Position numbers and translations under genes: made by a program. From Mesostigma viride (Eukaryota; Streptophyta; Mesostigmatophyceae; Mesostigmatales; Mesostigmataceae): a DNA stretch of 22,844 nt. The notes under the pieces were generated by a model. The model searched no databases. It saw nothing but the letters and a program-made list of their open reading frames with translations, and was not told where the DNA came from. How positions within the stretch are numbered: the stretch's first letter is position 1; each line of letters opens with the position of its first letter. Shown piece after piece: positions 1-8,359 of the stretch. Location: the NCBI GenBank assembly GCA_009746045.1, contig RPFO01001853.1, positions 1-22,844 of the forward strand, in the 5' to 3' direction.

Positions 1-1205
1 CGACCGACACCGATCCGACCGACCGACCCCGACCGACCGACCGACCGATCCGACCGACCGACACGACCGACCGACCGACCGACCGACCGACCGACCCGAC
101 GACCGACCGACCGACCGACCCGACGACCGACCGACGGACCGACCGACCGACCGACCGACTGACCGATGGACGGACCGACCGACGGACTGACCGACCGACC
201 GACCGACCGACCGACCGACCGACCGACCGACCGACCGACCGACCGACCGACCGACCGACCGACCGACCGACCGACCGACCGACCGACCGACCCACCGACT
301 GACCCACCGACCGACCAACCGATCGACCGACCGACCGACCGACCGACCGACCGACCGACCGACGGACCAACCGACCTACCGACCGACTGACCGATGGACG
401 GACCGACCGACCGACCGACCGACCGACCGACCGACCGACCGACCGACCGACCGACCGACCGACCGACCGACCGACCGACCGACCGACCGACCGACCGACC
501 GACCGACCGACCGACCGACCGACCGACCGACCGACCGACCGACCGACCGACCGACCGACCGACGGACTGACCGACCGACGGACTGACCGACCGACGGACC
601 GACCGACCGGCCGACCGACCGACCGACCGACCGACCGTCCGACCGTCCGACCGACCGACCGACCGTCCGACCGACCGACCGACCGACCGACCGACCGACC
701 GACCGACCGACCGACCGACCGACCGACCGACGGACCAACCGACTGACCGACCGACTGACCGATGGACGGACCGACCGACGGACTGACCGACCGACCGACC
801 GACCGACCGACCGACCGACCGACCGACGACCGACCGACCGACCGACCGACCGACCGACCGACCGACCGACCGACCGACCGACCGACCGACCGACCGACCG
901 ACCGACCGACCGACCGACCGACCGACCGACCGACGACCGACCGACCGACCGACGACCGACCGACCGATCGACCGACCGACCGACCGACCGACCGACCGAC
1001 CGACCGACCGACCGACCGACGGACCGACGGACCGACCGACCGACCGACGGACCGACGGACCGACCGACCGACCGACCGACCGACCGACCGACCGACCGAC
1101 CGACTGACCGACCGACCGACCGACCGACCGACCGACCGACCGACCGACCGACCGACCGACCGACCGACCGACCGACTGACCGACCGACTGACCGACCGAT
1201 GGATC
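1..1205. repeat. (CCGA)n tetranucleotide microsatellite array
   Basis: Almost pure CCGA/GACC tetranucleotide repeats. Interruptions include single-base changes (GACG, GACT, GTCC, GATC) and occasional 3-nt units that shift the register. The landmark GACTGACCGATGGACGGACC recurs near 158, 386 and 755, and a related GACTGACCGACCGATGG closes the array near 1188. The stretches 361-400 and 731-770 are near-identical, so the array also grew by duplicating longer segments. Open frames here, Pro-Thr-Asp-Arg repeats on plus and Ser-Val-Gly-Arg repeats on minus, follow from the repeat and are not taken as genes. Confidence 0.97.
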
Positions 1206-1565
1206 GATCGATCTACCTTCTGCTGCGTCCAAGTTTCATGAACGCATGTCTTGCGGCGCTCACCGTCTTGAACTCAAGAATGATGTCTTGGCTTACCCAA
1301 TTATTGGATTCTACGTTAGAGTCCACGACAGTTACAATGTCTGTCACGGGTGCTGGCACTGATGTTGTGCGGCGCTTGTCCTCCTGACCTGAATAGTTGC
1401 CCCTTGCCGTGACATTGTCTTGACACATCATCACCTGGATCTCAGCAGTAGTTGCCTCTTGGGCAGGTCGGGGGGGGGGTGTATTTCATGGTGCGGTGCA
1501 TTTACAATTACCATTCTTCTTCAACGCTTTGCTGAAGCAGGTGGTTTGGGGCATTGCGACGAACT
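1206..1565. other. Unassigned single-copy stretch with a weak minus-strand frame
   Basis: The first non-repetitive sequence after the microsatellite. The minus strand is open from 1434 to 1213 (73 codons), including a plausible peptide around TDIVTVVDSNVESNN and SQDIILEFKTVSAARH. I do not recognise it, and no flanking exon can be placed because the microsatellite starts at once. It could be an exon remnant cut off by repeat expansion, or chance. A run of ten G lies at 1470-1479. Confidence 0.25.
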
Positions 1566-1929
1566 TGCCCCCCCCAGCTCCCGCTCCTATCGCCCGTCCC
1601 TCCCCCCCCTTCCCTCTTTTCCTGCCCTCTCCCGTCAAACACATGCTTACACCACCCGCCTACCACCTACTCGCTTACACCACCCGCCTATTTACGACAT
1701 GCAGCCACCACTCACCCCCTTTCCCGGCCTCTCCCCTCAACCACGCCACCCAGGGTGCCCACCCACCACACACACCTCCTTTCCTGGCTCTGCCAATCTG
1801 CTAACCACGTGCGGACTCCACCCACCTATCGACCACACGCTCACGCCATCCCACGGCCCCCGACCCCTTTCCTGCCCTCTGCCCTCCACGCCACCGCCAC
1901 GGCTTGCAACGTGAACACGTTGCCTCCAG
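1566..1929 (+). other. Pyrimidine-rich stretch, candidate intron end before the WD40 exon
   Basis: About 360 bp of C/T-rich plus-strand sequence made of loosely repeated CCCTTTCCTGCCCTCT-like blocks. A repeat of GCTTACACCACCCGCCTA starts near 1645 and 1672. Frames here are low-complexity Pro/Ser/Thr and do not look like protein. The stretch ends in GTTGCCTCCAG, with the AG at 1928-1929, a credible 3' splice acceptor directly in frame with the WD40 reading frame. That supports an intron and an upstream exon, but no donor or first exon could be fixed. Confidence 0.4.
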
Positions 1930-4900
1930 GGCGCCAACCAGCCGCGCACGTCGCGTCTGCGCCCGCACGTGCTCCGCTGCTGGGCCGACAGCGGCGGCAC
2001 GCCCCTCCTCCTCTGGCTCAACCGGCCGCGGCGCATGACCGCCAGCGCGTCGTCCCTGCTGGGGCACAAGGACGTCATCCGCGCGTGCGCCGCGGTCGAG
2101 CTGCTCCCTCCCCCAGCCAGCACAGAAGATGGCCCGATCAGAGGATTCACTGGTACAGCTGCAACCACCACGACCCCAGGCATGAGCGGTTCAGGTAGCG
2201 AACCGGCCAAGCCCCAGAAAAAGGAGGGCTCATCATCCCAGGCTTCACGTCAACCGACTCTGTCTTCCCCCAGTTCCGGTTCCTCGCCGTACCCCCTCTC
2301 CGCTCTCTCATACCTCCTCTCTCAAACCTCCTCCCTCGTCGTCACGAGCGGCGATGACGCCTCGGTGCGCGTGTGGGACCCTGCAACGGGCCGCTGCCTG
2401 GCGGTGCAGGAGGGGATGCACGAGGACCGCCCCGTGAGGCACTGCGGGTTTTTCCGGTGTGCCGCTAGCCAGAATAACAACAGTACTGCTGGGTCTGGCA
2501 GTACAGCCAGCAGCAACGCTGTGGGCAGCAGCAAAGGCGGCAACGCGGGCACCCCGGGGGGGGCGGCGCTGTGCCCCCCTTCATGCTGGACACCGCTGGT
2601 GGCTACCCCGGCCCCTAATAACGACAACAACCCCCTTACTTCCCCTGACCAAGGCTCCAGGGTCTCCTCGGGACCGACGAGCTCTGCCTCCCTGCCGCCC
2701 GCGTGCCGCGTGGCAGTGATCAGTGCGTCCGACGCGGGCACGGTCACTCTCTGGTCGCCGTTCCTCCCCCCCTCATCCCCTCATGCCATCGTCGCGCACG
2801 CAGGCGCCCACTCGGGCCCCGTGGCGGCACTCTCAGTGGCATCTCGGGCACCGGTCGCGGTCACGTGCTGCGCGAAATACGCTGAGCTGGCGGTCTGGGA
2901 GTGCATGGCGGTCCCCGCCGCAGAAACGGGAAGGGAAGGGACCGGGGGAGATACCGACAAGCGGACAGTGGCAACGGAGGCGAGTCCGCCAGCGAACGGT
3001 ACATTGGGAGGCCCACAAGGGTCAACTTCTGAAGAGCATAATAAACCCGCTGGTGGTTATTTGGGGGAGGGTGGCCACGATGCCCCCCCCCCCCTTGCCC
3101 TGTCGCTCGTCCTGCGCGGCATCTCCAAAGAGTCACGGGCGAGCGCGTACTTCGCCCGCACCTGCCTGGGCCTGTCCCCCGGCGCGGACCGGCTGCTCGT
3201 GGGCAACACGTATGGGGTGGTGGAGATGCTGTCGATGGAGCAGGTACTGGCGGCCGCCACGGGGTTGCCCTCCGAGTCTTCCCCCAGGGGGGTCGCGTTG
3301 GAAGAGCCGGGGCCCAGGGATCAGGCGCTCAAGGCGCACGGGGACGGTGCGGTGCACGTGGCGGCGTGGGATGCTGCTGGCGTACGCGCGGCCACGGGCG
3401 GAGCCGACCGCACGTTTGTGGTGTGGCAGACGACGGGGCCGTTGAATAGCCCTGGATTGGAAAGGGGGTCTGGAGGAGGGGGAGGGAGGGGAGGGGGGCA
3501 GGTAGGGGCGGTGTTTCTGCGGCGGCTGAGGATGCATGCGGCCGCGGTCGTGTGCCTGGCGTTCACCCCCGATGGGACCCGGATCGCCAGCGGTGGGGAG
3601 GACCATGTGACCCACATCACGCGGGTCGCGGACGGGGCGCTGCTGGGGTCCATTCTGAGTAATTCCGCCGCCGTACGGGGCCTCGCGTTCCTCGTCTCCT
3701 CCTCCTTTTCCTCGGCGGAAGGGGACGGTGGATCCGCGACGAGCAGCCGCCACGCCATGAGCGACGGGGTGGATGATCCTGATCTGATAACCGGCGTCAC
3801 CGGTGATTGTGCGAAGAGGACGGGGAATGGGAATCTGGCCGGGCGTCAAGACCCCAGGGATGGCAGGGGGAGAGAAGGTGGAAGTAGTAGTAGTACTGAT
3901 GTAAGGTCAGGGGGTGGCGGAAGTGGGGGGCCTGCTACGGCTTCCCAAGGCAACCCCCTTGTTGGCGGCGGGGGTGACAGCGAGCAGTCGCTATTCGTGG
4001 TCTCCGTGTCGGACACGGCGGGCGCGCTGTGGCGCGAGGGCGAGTGCAGAGACACCCTGGCCAGCGAGCACGACCTGGCGCGGGTAAACACTGTGGTGAC
4101 GGACGCCAGCGGGCGCGTGTGCGTGTCGGGGGACGTGGTCGGCCGCATCGTGGCGCGCGGGATTGGGGGAGGGGGAGCGTCCTCGTCTTCTTCTTCGCAT
4201 GCAGCAGCAGGGGGGCAAGGTGGTAAGCCTTTTGCATCAGGGGCATTGAGGGAGGGTGTTTCGGACCAGCAGGTGACAGCTGGGGGTGGGATGACGGGTC
4301 CACAAGGAGGGAGCAAAGCTGGGGTTGCCGGGACACAGAGCCAGGGTCAGGGGGGGCACGGCTCAGGGGCCGATGCAGAGGAGGAGGAGGAGGCGGAGGA
4401 ACAGGATGGAGAGCCGACGGCGACAGTGTTGCGGGAGTCAGCAGGAGAGCAAGGGGAATCGGATCCCGTGACGTCTTCGGCGCTCTCCGATGACGGACGC
4501 GTGCTCGTGGCGTCGCATTATGGGGGCAGCGTGTGCGCGTGGCGGTTGCCAGATGTTTCAGTGGGGGGGGAGGAGGCCGGACAGGGGTGCCGGGACCAGA
4601 GGTTAGTGTATGCGCGGGCGGGGCCGCAGGCGGGGCCTCTCTCGGTGGGCGTGAGCGGTGACGGCCAACTCGCGATCGCAGGATGCACGAATGGGACTTG
4701 CCACGTGTGGGACTTGAGGGAAGAGAGGGGGCGAGGTGCAGCAGGACGAGGCGCCACGGGTGCCGGTAGTACTGACGGTAGTGGTCGTGCAATCAGCGCT
4801 GCTGCCGCTGGTGATGGTGGTGGCGGCGGAGCAAATGCTAGCATATCGGCAGAGCTCTCCTTGTCGACGCGGCCACAGGAACAGGACGGGGTATCCAGCA

Positions 4901-5820
4901 TCGCGCTGGTGCCCGTCACGGATGCCTCGACGAATCAGCGATCGGTTAACAACGGCGGGCCCAGTCATGTAGCCAATAGCGGGCCCAGGGACAGCTGGGC
5001 GGTGCTGGGGTATAATGACGGCAGCGTGGGATTCCTCAAGTTGCGGGCCCATGCGGCAGGGATCGGGTGTGGCGCTTCCATAGAGGCTCAGGGTGGGCTG
5101 GCGCTCTGGCGATGGGCGCACGGCGGCCGTGTGAATGGCGCCCGGGCGTGCTGCATCTTGGGCGGCAAATCGAGCCCCTCGGGCGCCAAATATAGCGCGT
5201 GGGCGGTCACGGTGTCCATGGACGGCTCGGCGATTCTGTGGAGTGTGGAGGGCGAGGCGGGTCCCTGGGCACCTTGGGGCAGGGTGGCCAAGGAAGGGGT
5301 GCCTGCCTTGTCTGGTGACGTGCGGTTGAGGTTTGGCAGCGGCAGTCGTGTTGGGGAATCTGGGACGATGGCGCAGGGGTCGGGGTCCAATCAGGGAGTG
5401 ACAGGTGTCTGGGTGGCGGTGCTCACAGAGGACCGGAAAGTGATGGTGGCGCTGGTGGATGTTGCCAGAGACGAGAGCAATGGCGTGGCGGTGGTGGTGG
5501 AGCTCCTTTTCGACATGCCGGCGGTGCGGACGGTCCGGTTTGTTTGTGGGGACGTCCGCTTCTCGTCGCTGCCCCGAGGTGTCCTAGGCCTCTCCGAAGG
5601 GGATTCATGGGGCATTGCGGATCCTTCACAGAGCGGTGGTGGTGGTTCACAGGGTGTTGCGGGCGGGCCTGGAAGTACTGGAATGGCGGGGAAGAGTCGC
5701 TCGAGGCTTGCCACAGAGGCGCCTGCGATGCATGTGTGTGCGGGGGACGCGCAGGGCCGCGTCTTCCGGCTGCGCGCGGTTCTCCCCGGGGATGATTTGA
5801 AGCTGAAGGAGAGTCAGTAA
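1930..5820 (+). CDS. WD40-repeat protein (probably 3' exon of a larger gene)
   Basis: A large open frame encoding a beta-propeller scaffold. The frame is open from 1915 and closed upstream by TGA at 1912-1914. The first ATG is at 2035, but the peptide before it (HVLRCWADSGG, LLLWLNRPRR) looks coding, so I start after the candidate acceptor at 1928-1929. WD-type blades, counted from codon 1969: LLGHKDVIRAC (30-40) with VTSGDDASVRVWD (125-137), ISASDAGTVTLWS near 250, AAWDAAGVRAATGGADRTFVVW near 465, LAFTPDGTRIASGGEDH near 530, then near 710, 840, 895, 1010, 1080, and a last AGDAQGRVFRLRAV near 1258. Gly/Ser-rich linkers separate them, with an acidic run near 805. No kinase, NTPase or membrane segment is visible. 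Ending on propeller blades, with a helical-looking entry, is compatible with the C-terminus of a TEP1- or STAND-type NTPase, but the family is not identified. It ends TAA at 5818-5820. Confidence 0.8.
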   Translation, partial: GANQPRTSRLRPHVLRCWADSGGTPLLLWLNRPRRMTASASSLLGHKDVIRACAAVELLPPPASTEDGPIRGFTGTAATTTTPGMSGSGSEPAKPQKKEGSSSQASRQPTLSSPSSGSSPYPLSALSYLLSQTSSLVVTSGDDASVRVWDPATGRCLAVQEGMHEDRPVRHCGFFRCAASQNNNSTAGSGSTASSNAVGSSKGGNAGTPGGAALCPPSCWTPLVATPAPNNDNNPLTSPDQGSRVSSGPTSSASLPPACRVAVISASDAGTVTLWSPFLPPSSPHAIVAHAGAHSGPVAALSVASRAPVAVTCCAKYAELAVWECMAVPAAETGREGTGGDTDKRTVATEASPPANGTLGGPQGSTSEEHNKPAGGYLGEGGHDAPPPLALSLVLRGISKESRASAYFARTCLGLSPGADRLLVGNTYGVVEMLSMEQVLAAATGLPSESSPRGVALEEPGPRDQALKAHGDGAVHVAAWDAAGVRAATGGADRTFVVWQTTGPLNSPGLERGSGGGGGRGGGQVGAVFLRRLRMHAAAVVCLAFTPDGTRIASGGEDHVTHITRVADGALLGSILSNSAAVRGLAFLVSSSFSSAEGDGGSATSSRHAMSDGVDDPDLITGVTGDCAKRTGNGNLAGRQDPRDGRGREGGSSSSTDVRSGGGGSGGPATASQGNPLVGGGGDSEQSLFVVSVSDTAGALWREGECRDTLASEHDLARVNTVVTDASGRVCVSGDVVGRIVARGIGGGGASSSSSSHAAAGGQGGKPFASGALREGVSDQQVTAGGGMTGPQGGSKAGVAGTQSQGQGGHGSGADAEEEEEAEEQDGEPTATVLRESAGEQGESDPVTSSALSDDGRVLVASHYGGSVCAWRLPDVSVGGEEAGQGCRDQRLVYARAGPQAGPLSVGVSGDGQLAIAGCTNGTCHVWDLREERGRGAAGRGATGAGSTDGSGRAISAAAAGDGGGGGANASISAELSLSTRPQEQDGVSSIALVPVTDASTNQRSVNNGGPSHVANSGPRDSWAVLGYNDGSVGFLKLRAHAAGIGCGASIEAQGGLALWRWAHGGRVNGARACCILGGKSSPSGAKYSAWAVTVSMDGSAILWSVEGEAGPWAPWGRVAKEGVPALSGDVRLRFGSGSRVGESGTMAQGSGSNQGVTGVWVAVLTEDRKVMVALVDVARDESNGVAVVVELLFDMPAVRTVRFVCGDVRFSSLPRGVLGLSEGDSWGIADPSQSGGGGSQGVAGGPGSTGMAGKSRSRLATEAPAMHVCAGDAQGRVFRLRAVLPGDDLKLKESQ

Positions 5821-5842
5821 GGGTTGAAATTCTTACCGAGCT

Positions 5843-5847
5843 TGTAA
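5843..5847 (+). promoter_or_regulatory. TGTAA, possible poly(A) signal of the WD40 gene
   Basis: TGTAA lies 23 nt after the WD40 stop codon, within CTTGTAAGAA. TGTAA is the poly(A) signal of volvocine green algae. A 5-mer is frequent by chance, so this is only suggestive. Confidence 0.25.
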
Positions 5848-6275
5848 GAAATGACGCTGTAGATGATCAGGTAGAATAATAGTATGGGTAGAAGTACGTC
5901 ACTGGACTGAGATCAGCATGGTACTCGGTGGTCCATCAACATTCCCCCACCCATGGCGCGCAAGTAGTACTTTCTCGTGGTCGGCATGCGCGGTGCATGC
6001 ATACCCAACTATTGCTATATATGGACAGTTGTTCTTAGCTAAATGGTCTAGGTCTCGATGAACGTTTGCCCGCCATAATTTTTATGCCCACGGCTACACA
6101 TATCCACCTCCATTCATTTCCATCATCCTGACTGACTTGACAAATGTAAATAAGATAACAGCAGGCTCGTTAACGCGGATAAGATAACAGCAGGCTAGTT
6201 AACGCGGATAAGATAACAGCAGGCTCGAGCTACCATGGTCTGGATTCTTCCAGCTTGCCTGCGCTAGTTGTCTCT
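5848..6275. other. Intergenic stretch without a gene
   Basis: Mixed-composition DNA with stops in all frames. The only structure I see is the 29-bp minisatellite at 6151-6226 and short ATGCGCGGTGCATGCAT-like inverted words near 5987. Confidence 0.6.
6151..6226. repeat. 29-bp minisatellite, 2.6 units
   Basis: Units start at 6151, 6180 and 6209. Each carries TAAGATAACAGCAGGCT followed by CGTTAACGCGGA or AGTTAACGCGGA. The last unit breaks off at CGAGCTACC. GTTAACGC between the units includes an HpaI-type palindrome. Confidence 0.9.
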
Positions 6276-6288
6276 AGTTGATGTGCAT

Positions 6289-6745
6289 TAATTAATGAAT
6301 TAATAATTAATTAATAGACACGTGACAGCGTCACGTGAGCATAAGTCCTCAGTGGGAGGGGAACATGGGATGGAATGGATGGTGTAATAAGCTATCTAGG
6401 TCCTAGTTACAGGGGCGTGGGCACTGCGGCCCGAATCGCTATGAATGCCACACGCGGTCACACGCGGAGCCGGCCCCCACAAACTTGGGGGTGGTCTCCT
6501 TCATCACTACTTGCCATCGATCTATCCTTGCGTACCATCTGCCTCCATGTTACAGACAAACCAGGAGGCTGCCCGGGTGTGAGCCCGTCATGTCTAGTGT
6601 AGCACATGTCCATGCCGAGTCTATCGCGAAAAGCCCACGGATGGCGGCCCTGCCGCGCGCGGCCTGGGGCACGCCAGGTGAGGACATATCGCCCAGGCCG
6701 CTGGGCGGGCTTGGTGCCAGCTAGTCTATCTGATGTATCTACCTG
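6289..6745. repeat. Dispersed ~450-bp element, copy 1
   Basis: First of three related copies. It opens with an AT-rich run (TTAATTAATTAATAG) and then the inverted repeat CACGTGAC-AGC-GTCACGTG at 6319-6337. It continues through GAGCATAAGTCCTCAGTGG, GGGATGGAATGGATGG, CTAGTTACAGGGGCGTGGGC, a CCCCCACAAACTTGGGGGTGG hairpin and TTACAGACAAACCAGGAGGC to GGGCTTGGTGCCAGC. The 13-bp direct repeat AGTTGATGTGCAT sits immediately outside, at 6276-6288 and 6746-6758, and looks like a target-site duplication. A 75-codon frame at 6375-6602 is only partly kept in copy 2 and I do not call it a gene. Read on the minus strand, the element ends in an AT-rich tail, as a SINE-like retroelement might, but I see no clear tRNA-type A and B boxes. 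Confidence 0.75.
6319..6337. repeat. Perfect inverted repeat with two CACGTG cores (copy 1)
   Basis: CACGTGAC and GTCACGTG are perfect complements around a 3-nt spacer. CACGTG is the G-box/E-box core bound by bZIP and bHLH factors in many eukaryotes. Here it is part of the repeated element, so a regulatory role is unproven. Confidence 0.7.
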
Positions 6746-7202
6746 AGTTGATGTGCATGCGTGTTTTTAGTACTCCTCCGCCAGTATAATCAGCTACGGC
6801 TATAACGCAATCTTGTGACGATGCCACCACAAGCGGCAAAACGCAGCGCCTCTCGAGATGTAATGCAAATCGACCTAGTTCCGATACACAACAGGTCACC
6901 CGCAACTAAAAAATTAGCGCGCACTGCCCATACCTAATGGAACGTCCGCCGCTTTGGCGCTGGCAATTAAATAGTAAATAAATAAATAAATAGATTAATT
7001 AATTAATTAATTAAACTCGAGCTCCCGTTGGGGAGTCACGGAGCACCGGAGTGCTTTTAATCCCTGTATGTGCACTGCAACAGGAACAAAGGGCAGACAC
7101 CCCCTTTCTCCTTCATGCCAGAGGCATGCCACAGCAGCAATCGGACACGATAGACGATCCGGCAAGTTCTGTGGGTGCAATAAGACCCGTACACGTGAGC
7201 AT
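6746..7202. other. Spacer between element copies 1 and 2
   Basis: No gene is supported. From about 6775 to 6850 (AATCAGCTACGGCTATAACG through AAGCGGCAAAACGCAGC) the sequence resembles 8285-8345 downstream of copy 3. The duplicated unit may therefore be longer than the core element. An AT simple repeat lies at 6966-7015. Confidence 0.5.
6966..7015. repeat. AT-rich simple repeat, (TAAA)n then (TTAA)n
   Basis: Tetranucleotide runs TAAATAAATAAATAAATAG followed by TTAATTAATTAATTAATTAA. TTAATTAA runs like this also sit at the left edge of element copies 1 and 2. Confidence 0.9.
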
Positions 7203-7655
7203 TAATTAATTCATTAATAGACACGTGACTGCGTCACGTGAGCATAAGTCCTCAGTGGGAGGGGAACATGGGATGGAATGGATGGTGTAAGCTATCTAGG
7301 TTCTAGTTACAGGGGTGTGGGCACCGCGGCCCGAATTGCTATGAATGCCATACGCGGGCACACGAGGAGCCGGCCCCCACAAACTTGGGGGTGGTCTCCT
7401 TCATCACTACTTCAATGCCATCTATCCTTGCGTACCATCTGCCTCCATATTACAGACAAACCAGGAGGCTGCCCGGGTGCATGTGAGCCCGTCATGCACG
7501 TCTAGTGTAGCACTTGTCCATGCCGAGTCTATCACGAAAAGTCCACGGATGGCGGCCCTGCCTCGCGCGGCCTGGGGCACGCCAGGTGAGGACATATCGC
7601 CCAGGCCGCTGGGTGGGCTTGGTGCCAGCGCTAGTCTATCTGATAGCTACCTGAT
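7203..7655. repeat. Dispersed ~450-bp element, copy 2
   Basis: Near-identical to copy 1 over its whole length by eye, including the inverted repeat CACGTGAC-TGC-GTCACGTG at 7222-7240, the TAAGTCCTCAGTGGGAGGGG block, the CCCCCACAAACTTGGGGGTGG hairpin and the GGCGGCCCTGCC block. Differences are mostly single bases and short indels (for example TGGTGTAAGC against TGGTGTAATAAGC). It diverges from copy 1 just after CTAGTCTATCTGAT. No convincing flanking duplication is seen. The open frames inside shift between copies, which argues against coding. Confidence 0.8.
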
Positions 7656-7862
7656 CTGTGCGGGCCAGGTGCCCGGCTAGGCCCAGGCGCCCGTGTGAGC
7701 ATATCGCTGGCAATTCCGGGGTTTTGCATCCTGGAATGCTCTATTATATGCTCACCAAAGAACAACAACAAACTGTGGAAGCCCCCCCGGGCTCCCCCGG
7801 GATAGAGCATTCAAGCTAGTTGTATATATGGGGGCAATTGGAATGGGATTAAATTAAATTTA
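7656..7862. other. Spacer between element copies 2 and 3
   Basis: No gene. It contains the 79-bp inverted-repeat element at 7734-7812 and AT-rich sequence near 7850-7870. Confidence 0.5.
7734..7812. mobile_element. 79-bp element with 11-bp terminal inverted repeats
   Basis: GAATGCTCTAT at 7734-7744 is the exact reverse complement of ATAGAGCATTC at 7802-7812. Between them lie an A/C-rich run (CCAAAGAACAACAACAAAC) and a CCCCCCCGGG-CTC-CCCCGGG block that can itself fold. This is the form of a very small MITE or a hairpin-forming element. No target-site duplication is obvious, so mobility is a guess. Confidence 0.5.
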
Positions 7863-8345
7863 TTTATTTACACGTAGACTGTGTCACGTGAGCATATAGC
7901 CTCTGTGGGATGGAAATAGGTTGGAATGGACGATGAGCTAGAGCTATTATCTAGTTTCTAGTTACAGGGTTGCGGGCGCCGCGGCCCAAATCACTATGAG
8001 TGCCATACTGGGTCACGCGCATGCAGTGCTCCCACCGACTGGGGGGTGGTGTCCATTACCGTCTGCCACCTATCTTTATGTGTCATCTGCCTTAATTCAT
8101 ATTACAGACCATTAAACATTTATTATACCATTAATTACATCAATGCATATCGCAGTTTGGCGTTTGGCCACGCACGGTCATGGCTGCATGACGGCGGAGC
8201 TCAGAACTTTTGCATCCGAGCCCCAAATTCAGTCGAACTTCTTGCATCCCATGCGTCTTCTTAAGACGCATCCGCCATGCACTGTATAATAATCAGCTAC
8301 AGCCATAACGCAATGAATATTGTGACAATGGCACCAAAACGCGGC
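7863..8345. repeat. Dispersed ~450-bp element, copy 3 (oldest)
   Basis: A strongly diverged copy that keeps the order of landmarks: an imperfect CACGTAGAC...GTCACGTG inverted repeat (7871-7890), GAGCATATAGCCTC, TGGGATGG, CTAGTTTCTAGTTACAGGG, GCGGCCCAAATCACTATGAG, GGGGGGTGGTGTCC, ATCTGCCTTAATTCATATTACAGACC. The middle is replaced by unrelated sequence. The end (AATCAGCTACAGCCATAACG, TTGTGACAATGGCACCAAAACG) matches the downstream flank of copy 1 at 6787-6850. Confidence 0.65.
8251..8271. repeat. Short perfect hairpin (9-bp stem, 3-nt loop)
   Basis: ATGCGTCTT (8251-8259) and AAGACGCAT (8263-8271) are exact complements around CTT. No U-run or gene end is adjacent, so I do not call it a terminator. 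Confidence 0.6.
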
Positions 8346-8359
8346 CTCGACAAACTTAA

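Noticed and set aside
1-1205. Telomere
   Set aside because: CCGA tetranucleotide units do not match any known telomere repeat type such as TTTAGGG or TTAGGG, and internal segmental copies are unusual for telomeres.
166-1241. Open frames of Pro-Thr-Asp-Arg (plus) and Ser-Val-Gly-Arg (minus) repeats
   Set aside because: They are direct translations of the CCGA microsatellite; a tetranucleotide array free of stops is open in several frames by construction.
2322-5714. Minus-strand and other-frame ORFs across the WD40 gene
   Set aside because: Shadow frames of a G+C-rich gene; composition is Pro/Arg/His-rich and no domain is recognisable.
6375-7505. Small conserved protein in element copies 1 and 2 (MDG-SYLG-SYRGVGTAARIA)
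   Set aside because: The frame survives only because the copies are nearly identical; indels between them (a missing AAT near 7290 and changes near 7410-7500) alter the peptide and its end, and copy 3 does not keep it.
8251-8271. Transcription terminator hairpin
   Set aside because: A 9-bp stem without a T-run, in eukaryotic non-coding DNA with no gene end next to it.
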